Of a DNA stretch of 34,322 nucleotides, positions 29,092 to 34,322 are shown piece by piece; the first letter of the stretch is position 1; each line of letters starts with the position of its first letter. Origin of the DNA: an uncultured Porphyromonadaceae bacterium (GTDB lineage Bacteria; Bacteroidota; Bacteroidia; Bacteroidales; Muribaculaceae). The position numbers and the translations under genes were made by a program. The stretch covers positions 1-34,322 of the forward strand of contig CAMWUD010000004.1 in the NCBI GenBank assembly GCA_947177365.1, written 5' to 3'. The notes under the pieces were generated by a model. That model did no database searches. It was not told where the DNA came from and worked only from the letters and a program-made list of their open reading frames with translations.

Positions 29092-31320
29092 ATGAACCCA
29101 ATCAAGAAAACCATCACGCTCGCTGACGGTCGCACAATCACCCTGGAGACCGGGAAACTTGCCAAGCAGGCTGATGGAGCGGTAGAGCTGCGCATGGGCA
29201 ACACCATGCTGCTGGCCACGGTCGTTTCGGCCAAGGAAGCAGGCGAAGGCGTTGACTTCATGCCCCTGACAGTAGAGTACAAAGAAAAATTCTCTTCCAA
29301 CGGTCGTTTCCCCGGTGGATTCCTCAAGCGCGAAGGCCGCGCCAGCGATTACGAAATCCTCACATCGCGTCTGGTCGACCGAGTGCTCCGCCCTCTCTTC
29401 CCCGACAATTATCACGCTGACACTTTCGTAAACATCACCATGTATTCGGCCGACGGTGTGGAAATGCCCGACGCTCTCGCAGGTCTCGCGGCATCGGCTG
29501 CCATTGCTGTGAGCGACATTCCCTTCAACGGCCCCATCAGCGAAGTGCGCGTTGCCCGTATAAACGGTGAATTTGTAATTAACCCGAATTTCGAACAGCT
29601 TGAAAAAGCTGACATGGAACTTATGGTCGGCGCCACCTATGACAATATCATGATGGTGGAAGGCGAAATGAACGAAGTGTCAGAAGCCGACCTGCTTGCA
29701 GCTCTCAAGGCCGCCCACGAGGCTATCCGCGAGCAGTGCAAGGTGCAGCTCGAACTCGCCGAAGCTGCCGGCGCCACAGTGAAGCGCGAATACTGCCACG
29801 AAGTAAACGACGAGGAACTCCGCAAGGATGTCCATGACAAATGCTACGACAAAGCCTATGCCATTGCCAAGGCCGGCTCTGCCGACAAGCACTGGCGTAT
29901 CGACTCCTTCGAGGCAATATGCCAGGAATATATCGATTCGCTCCCAGAAGAAGAGCGCGATGAAAAGACTCCGCTGGTAAAGCGTTACTACCACGATGTG
30001 GAAAAAGAAGCCATGCGCCGCTGCGTGCTTGACGAAGGCGTGCGTCTCGACGGCCGCAAGACCACAGAAATCCGTCCCATCTGGTGTGAGGTGGACTATG
30101 TGCCCGGCCCCCACGGATCGGCAGTGTTCACCCGTGGCGAGACCCAGTCGCTCGCCACTGTCACACTCGGCACCAAGCTCGACGAGAAGATTCTCGACGA
30201 CGTCCTCAATCAGGGTCGCGAACGCTTCCTCCTCCACTACAACTTCCCACCCTTCTCCACAGGCGAAGCCCGTCCGGTACGCGGCGTAGGCCGTCGTGAA
30301 ATCGGTCACGGAAACCTCGCCCACCGCGCACTCAAGCGCATGTTCCCCGACAACTTCCCCTATGTATGCCGTATCGTCAGCGACATTCTTGAGTCGAACG
30401 GCTCATCGTCCATGGCCACAGTCTGCGCCGGCACACTCTCGCTGCTTGATGCAGGTGTGCAGATGAAACGTCCGGTAGCAGGTATCGCCATGGGTCTGAT
30501 TTCCGACGGACAGAAATATGCAATTCTGTCGGATATCCTTGGCGACGAAGACCACCTCGGCGACATGGACTTCAAAGTGACCGGTACGCGCGACGGTATC
30601 ACCGCCACACAGATGGACATCAAGTGCGACGGTCTGAGCTATGAAATCCTTGAAAAAGCTCTGAATCAGGCTCGCGACGGACGTCTCCACATACTCGACA
30701 TCATCGAGCAGACCATACCCGGACCCCGCGAGGACTACAAGCCCCACGTACCCCGCATCGTCACCATGACAATACCCAAGGAACTTATCGGCGCTGTGAT
30801 TGGCCCGGGCGGAAAGGTAATCCAGGGTATACAGGAAGCCTCAGGTGCGACAGTATCAATCGACGAAATCGACGAAGGCGGTTACATCGAGGTTGCCGCA
30901 TCGAACAAAGCATCGATCGACAAGGCTCTCGAGCTTATCAATCGCATTGTCGAACTCCCCGAAGAAGGCAAGACCTACCAGGGTACTGTACGCAGTGTGA
31001 TGGAATTCGGAGCATTTGTGGAATTCATGCCCAACCGCGACGGACTTCTTCACATCTCTGAAATCTCCTGGGAACGTCTTCCCGACATGGAGGCCAGCGG
31101 TCTGAAAGAAGGCGACAAGGTGGAAGTGAAACTTATCGAAATCGACAAGAAAACAGGTAAATACCGTCTGTCGATGCGTGCGCTCACTCCCAAGCCCGAA
31201 GGTTATGTGGAGCCGCAGCGTGCTCCCCGTGGCGAGCGCCCCGAACGTCCCCGTCGCGAAGGTGGTGACCGTGGTCCCCGCCGTGACCGCAACGACCGCG
31301 GACCCCGTCGCGACCGTTAA
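29092..31320 (+). CDS. pnp: Polyribonucleotide nucleotidyltransferase (PNPase)
   Basis: 742 aa; [36 protein letters not shown] domain ([26 protein letters not shown]), S1 domain ([29 protein letters not shown]), Arg-rich tail. Confidence 0.97.
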   Translation: MNPIKKTITLADGRTITLETGKLAKQADGAVELRMGNTMLLATVVSAKEAGEGVDFMPLTVEYKEKFSSNGRFPGGFLKREGRASDYEILTSRLVDRVLRPLFPDNYHADTFVNITMYSADGVEMPDALAGLAASAAIAVSDIPFNGPISEVRVARINGEFVINPNFEQLEKADMELMVGATYDNIMMVEGEMNEVSEADLLAALKAAHEAIREQCKVQLELAEAAGATVKREYCHEVNDEELRKDVHDKCYDKAYAIAKAGSADKHWRIDSFEAICQEYIDSLPEEERDEKTPLVKRYYHDVEKEAMRRCVLDEGVRLDGRKTTEIRPIWCEVDYVPGPHGSAVFTRGETQSLATVTLGTKLDEKILDDVLNQGRERFLLHYNFPPFSTGEARPVRGVGRREIGHGNLAHRALKRMFPDNFPYVCRIVSDILESNGSSSMATVCAGTLSLLDAGVQMKRPVAGIAMGLISDGQKYAILSDILGDEDHLGDMDFKVTGTRDGITATQMDIKCDGLSYEILEKALNQARDGRLHILDIIEQTIPGPREDYKPHVPRIVTMTIPKELIGAVIGPGGKVIQGIQEASGATVSIDEIDEGGYIEVAASNKASIDKALELINRIVELPEEGKTYQGTVRSVMEFGAFVEFMPNRDGLLHISEISWERLPDMEASGLKEGDKVEVKLIEIDKKTGKYRLSMRALTPKPEGYVEPQRAPRGERPERPRREGGDRGPRRDRNDRGPRRDR

Positions 31321-31360
31321 AAAAAGACTCGTAACACAAAATCAATAGCCTAAAATCAAG

Positions 31361-31397
31361 AAGCGTCCGCGAGTTGAGCTCGGGGACGCTTTTTTTG
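31361..31397 (+). terminator. Intrinsic terminator of pnp
   Basis: AAGCGTCC..GGACGCTTTTTTT hairpin with T-tract. Confidence 0.85.
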
Positions 31398-31473
31398 AGG
31401 CAATCAGAGCTGAAAAATCGATAAGTCAGGCGAAAAAAATGTCTGAAAGCATGGCAGATTAAAATATTATTAT

Positions 31474-31481
31474 TAACTTTG
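31474..31481 (+). promoter_or_regulatory. Putative -7 element for tRNA-Ser
   Basis: TAACTTTG, 15 bp upstream of the tRNA 5' end. Confidence 0.5.
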
Positions 31482-31496
31482 CACTCGCAAACACAA

Positions 31497-31584
31497 GGAG
31501 TGGTGCTCGAGTGGCTGAAGAGGCACGCCTGGAAAGCGTGTATACCCCAAAAGGGTATCCCGAGTTCGAATCTCGGTCACTCCG
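31497..31584 (+). tRNA. tRNA-Ser (anticodon GGA)
   Basis: 88 nt; acceptor GGAGTGG/TCACTCC, anticodon stem CACGC-CTGGAAA-GCGTG, long variable arm (TACCCCAAAAGGGTA), T-arm CCGAGTTCGAATCTCGG; CCA not encoded. Confidence 0.96.
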
Positions 31585-31587
31585 CAA

Positions 31588-31614
31588 AAGAGAGGAGTCA
31601 ATCCTCTCTTTTTT
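31588..31614 (+). terminator. Intrinsic terminator after tRNA-Ser
   Basis: AGAGAGGA-gtcaa-TCCTCTCTTTTTT. Confidence 0.85.
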
Positions 31615-31764
31615 ATACTCTGTTTTTTTGCTTCGGAGTAATACTCCGAATATTTTATACTAAAACTATGAATAATTTAAGGTTGTACTTAAGATATTTC
31701 AAACCGATACTTAAATATTAACCTCTATTCAGTATTAATCTTCAAATCAAGTATTTAGCCAATA

Positions 31765-32898
31765 ATGGATACCTTTATTCCGCGTCTCATATCGCCCAAA
31801 GTTGAGGAAGCTCACAAATATTATCCTGTAATAGTTATTACAGGCCCCCGGCAATCAGGTAAAAGCACCCTCTGCCGTAATCTTTTCCCCACATATAAGT
31901 ATGTCAATTTGGAATTTATTCCGATCCGTACCCATGCCCTGACTGATCCTGTAGGTTTCATTGATGATCTTGGAGAGTATGTCATTATAGATGAAGTGCA
32001 GTATGCCCCAGACCTGCTATCAATAATTCAGGTCAGAGTCGATGAGAATAAAAAACTCCGCTATATCCTTACAGGCAGCAACAACTTCTCTCTCTTGAAA
32101 TCAGTGACACAATCCCTTGCCGGAAGAGCCGCAGTATTCACTCTTTTGCCTTTTTCATTCAGAGAGATGAGCGACACTGAATTGGCGAAGTCCATTGATA
32201 CGCTCATGCTCCAAGGCCAATACCCGGGAGTATTGGTAGATGAGATTTCTCCTGAAATTTTTTTCAGGAATTACTACACCACCTATATAGAACGAGACTT
32301 GCGCGACCTTATCAACCTCAAGAATCTTGTAGCTTTTGATAAATTTGTAAGATTGCTGGCCACCCGTATAGGAGCCGAATTTAATGCTTCCGCTATCTCG
32401 CGCGAAGTCGGAGTGACCTCCAAGACCATCACGGAATGGCAATCCCTTCTGGCGACTTCATATATCACATATCCCTTGGCACCTTACTATAATAATCTCT
32501 CGAAAAGATTAACAAAAATACCAAAGATCTACTTCCATGATACCGGCCTTTTATGTTATCTGCTTAATATAGAGACCGTGGAGCAACTTGAGAAGCATCC
32601 TCTGAAAGAATCCATATTCGAGAATATGGCAGTTGGAGAATTAATGAAGAAAAGATTTAATGAGGCTAAAGATCCTAATCTATTTTTCTACCGTGAGCAA
32701 TCAGGGAGAGAAATAGATGTGGTCTCCATTACAGCCGAAGGTATCAATCTATACGAAATCAAAGCCGGGAAAATGCTCAGACCCGACTATCTTGAAAATC
32801 TACAATACCTTAGAGGTCTCCTCCCCAATGTAGCCCGCACCGCCGTAATCTTCAACGGAGAGACACTGGGCTCAGTCATCAACATCCGCGACATCTGA
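31765..32898 (+). CDS. AAA_14/DUF4143 family ATP-binding protein
   Basis: Walker A GPRQSGKST, Walker B YVIIDEVQYAPDLL, TGSNNFSLLKSVTQSLAGRAAVFTLLPFSFREM; C-terminal REIDVV..LYEIKAGK (PD-(D/E)xK-like). Confidence 0.93.
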   Translation: MDTFIPRLISPKVEEAHKYYPVIVITGPRQSGKSTLCRNLFPTYKYVNLEFIPIRTHALTDPVGFIDDLGEYVIIDEVQYAPDLLSIIQVRVDENKKLRYILTGSNNFSLLKSVTQSLAGRAAVFTLLPFSFREMSDTELAKSIDTLMLQGQYPGVLVDEISPEIFFRNYYTTYIERDLRDLINLKNLVAFDKFVRLLATRIGAEFNASAISREVGVTSKTITEWQSLLATSYITYPLAPYYNNLSKRLTKIPKIYFHDTGLLCYLLNIETVEQLEKHPLKESIFENMAVGELMKKRFNEAKDPNLFFYREQSGREIDVVSITAEGINLYEIKAGKMLRPDYLENLQYLRGLLPNVARTAVIFNGETLGSVINIRDI

Positions 32899-32928
32899 AC
32901 GTATAGACATCAATAATACCAATCCTAT

Positions 32929-33276
32929 TCATATATGCGCTGGTGAAATGAGAATGTCTTGTGCATTGGCGGCGAGAACCGAAAGTGCGGTTATCGCGGA
33001 AAGAGGATATGTTTTTGCGGTCATAGCGAAGCGCTTTCAAAGAAAGAACCCGTTGCGCCCGCGACTTACTCCGGCTGACTGAATGACAAGGCTAAGGTCT
33101 TCGTTGATGGAACGGTTGAAGAATGGCACAAGGCGTTGCTTATCTGCGAAGCTCTGGTTGATGAGCAGGTATTTTTCATCGTGACGCATGGGTTTGCCGA
33201 GCGCAGGAAAAATGCGCCTCGCTAAAACTAACTTTGCCACGAAGTTACCGCTGTTAATAAGGGGAGGAAAAGACAA
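32929..33276 (-). pseudogene. Possible decayed coding region (two short minus-strand ORF remnants)
   Basis: ORF 33037-33276 (79 aa) and a separate 31-aa ORF 32929-33024 (MTAKTYPLSAITALSVLAANAQDILISPAHI) resembling a signal peptide; no complete gene. Confidence 0.25.
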
Positions 33277-33296
33277 GAAAAGTCAGAGAATTTTCG

Positions 33297-33304
33297 TAAC
33301 TTTG
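33297..33304 (+). promoter_or_regulatory. Putative -7 element for the Abi_2 gene
   Basis: TAACTTTG, its 3' end 8 bp from ATG 33313. Confidence 0.5.
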
Positions 33305-33312
33305 CAGTTGAT

Positions 33313-34209
33313 ATGGGACAAAAAGCCATTACATTAGACAAACAAATAGACCTGCTGCGGAGCAGAGGCATGATTATAAATGATGTCGAGAAAGCCAAAG
33401 AGGTTTTATTAGATGTCGGCTACTATCGTCTTGGTTTCTATTGGTTCCCATTAGAGAAGAGTTATCCGGAAAAGCGTAACAGGACTCACGAATTTGCTGC
33501 CGGTACAAACTTCGATGATGCGGTCAAGCTATATTATTTTGATTACAAGCTGCGTAGCATACTGTCCTATAATATCAATCGTATAGAGATTAACTTCCGC
33601 AACTTTCTGACTTACACGCTCTCCAATAATTACATAGGTAATCCCCAGTGGTTTGTAGATGATTCGATTGTAGAGGAACAGTTTGTGCAGACATTTGACA
33701 GTTCAGTTTATACGGCAAGTTTCAAGCTGAACGCAGTAATAATGCATCACCATCGTACCCATCAAGGCGATAAATACGCTCCGGCATGGAAAACAATAGA
33801 GTATATGACATTCGGCAGTGTGCTAAACCTCTATAAGGCGATAAAGGATAGGAGTCTGAAGATTGAGATTGCAAAGCATTACGGCATTCGTTATATCGAG
33901 ATACTTGAGAATTACCTTGAAATAGTACGGGAATTGCGTAACTTTTGTGCTCACGGTAATGTCCTATATGATTTTGTGCCATTCAAATACATAAGACGAG
34001 GTCCGGCTAAAGTCAAGGGCGCAAAGAATTTTCGTAATCTTAACGGTTCAATAGCAGTGGTTCTTTATATGCTCAAACAGGTTTCAGTAAACCGCTATAA
34101 TGAAATGGTCGGAGATTTACAGTCTCTTATAAAGCATTATTCTCAAGCTCCGAAAGTAGCTGAAATAATCTCAAACATAAGTGGATTAGACGCATCTCAA
34201 ATAAAATAA
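33313..34209 (+). CDS. Abi_2 family (AbiD/AbiF-type) abortive-infection HEPN protein
   Basis: 298 aa; KQIDLLRSRGMIINDVEKAKEVLLDVGYYRLGFYWFP, YYFDYKLRSILSYNINRIEINFRNFLTYTLS, HEPN Rx4H motif RNFCAH at nt 33937-33954. Confidence 0.9.
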   Translation: MGQKAITLDKQIDLLRSRGMIINDVEKAKEVLLDVGYYRLGFYWFPLEKSYPEKRNRTHEFAAGTNFDDAVKLYYFDYKLRSILSYNINRIEINFRNFLTYTLSNNYIGNPQWFVDDSIVEEQFVQTFDSSVYTASFKLNAVIMHHHRTHQGDKYAPAWKTIEYMTFGSVLNLYKAIKDRSLKIEIAKHYGIRYIEILENYLEIVRELRNFCAHGNVLYDFVPFKYIRRGPAKVKGAKNFRNLNGSIAVVLYMLKQVSVNRYNEMVGDLQSLIKHYSQAPKVAEIISNISGLDASQIK

Positions 34210-34232
34210 TCGGAACTTTTGGGGATAAGCCA

Positions 34233-34262
34233 TTGTTATATCAGAAAAAATAAGTACCTTTG
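34233..34262 (+). promoter_or_regulatory. Bacteroidetes sigma(ABfr)-type promoter downstream of the Abi_2 gene
   Basis: TTG (34233-34235)-N19-TACCTTTG (34255-34262), matching the TTTG-N19-21-TAnnTTTG consensus. Confidence 0.6.
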
Positions 34263-34267
34263 CAACA

Positions 34268-34322
34268 TCATAAGTGCAGCTATCGGTTTTAGTCCCGATA
34301 CCAGCACTCTAAAAGGGAAAAG
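34268..34322 (+). ncRNA. Candidate structured small RNA downstream of Abi_2 (possible AbiF-type RNA antitoxin), truncated by the window end
   Basis: AGTGC-agc-TATCGG-TTTTAGTC-CCGATA-cca-GCACT nested stems; apical-loop TTTTAG complementary to CTAAAA at 34309-34314; dedicated promoter immediately upstream; no ORF. Confidence 0.5.

Noticed and set aside
29680-30324. 214-aa minus-strand ORF inside pnp
   Set aside because: Antisense shadow of a highly conserved gene with no supporting signals.
31479-31721. 80-aa ORF over the tRNA-Ser region
   Set aside because: Overlaps a complete tRNA-Ser(GGA) and its terminator; not a protein gene.
34281-34308. Resemblance of TATCGGTTTTAGTCCCGATACCAGCACT to a tRNA T-arm/3' end
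   Set aside because: No TTCRA loop, the best stem gives an 8-nt loop, and no acceptor or anticodon arms are present upstream; a separate structured RNA fits better, though an att-site remnant cannot be fully excluded.
34268-34322. Calling the right-edge hairpin a Cas13-type CRISPR repeat
   Set aside because: Only one copy is visible and the protein is a small Abi_2, not a two-HEPN Cas13; no spacer structure can be seen in this window.

Overview
The window is a Bacteroidales chromosomal segment, probably Muribaculaceae-like (family is inference). From 30 to about 31.4 kb it is dense, GC-rich core genome: M16 peptidase, IspG, PurE, RpoN, MTA/SAH nucleosidase, DUF3078-like outer-membrane protein, MenG/UbiE, PurC, PhoH, an amidase plus spanin-like lipoprotein pair, a NagB-like/PIG-L fusion, a TonB-dependent receptor, two ECF-sigma operons, a cation/proton antiporter, Asd, an orphan histidine kinase and PNPase. 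A tRNA-Ser(GGA) at 31497-31584 marks the change to visibly more AT-rich accessory DNA. That DNA carries an AAA_14/DUF4143 ATPase, a decayed stretch, and an Abi_2 (AbiD/AbiF-type) HEPN protein with an RNFCAH motif. The best candidate for an exciting system lies at the right edge. Directly downstream of the Abi_2 gene there is a Bacteroidetes-type promoter (TTG-N19-TACCTTTG). It is followed by a compact, non-coding-looking hairpin whose apical loop (TTTTAG) is exactly complementary to the 3' flank (CTAAAA), so it could form a pseudoknot. This resembles a HEPN toxin with an RNA antitoxin, the AbiF-ncRNA arrangement linked to Cas13 ancestry. The window ends inside this element, so repeats or a further gene cannot be seen. 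Other notable points are substitutions at the NagB catalytic Asp/His positions in the NagB-like/PIG-L fusion, a 9 x 9-bp palindromic tandem array, an internally duplicated lipoprotein, and paralogous outer-membrane-like proteins in an ECF operon. All calls come from reading the sequence; no searches were run.
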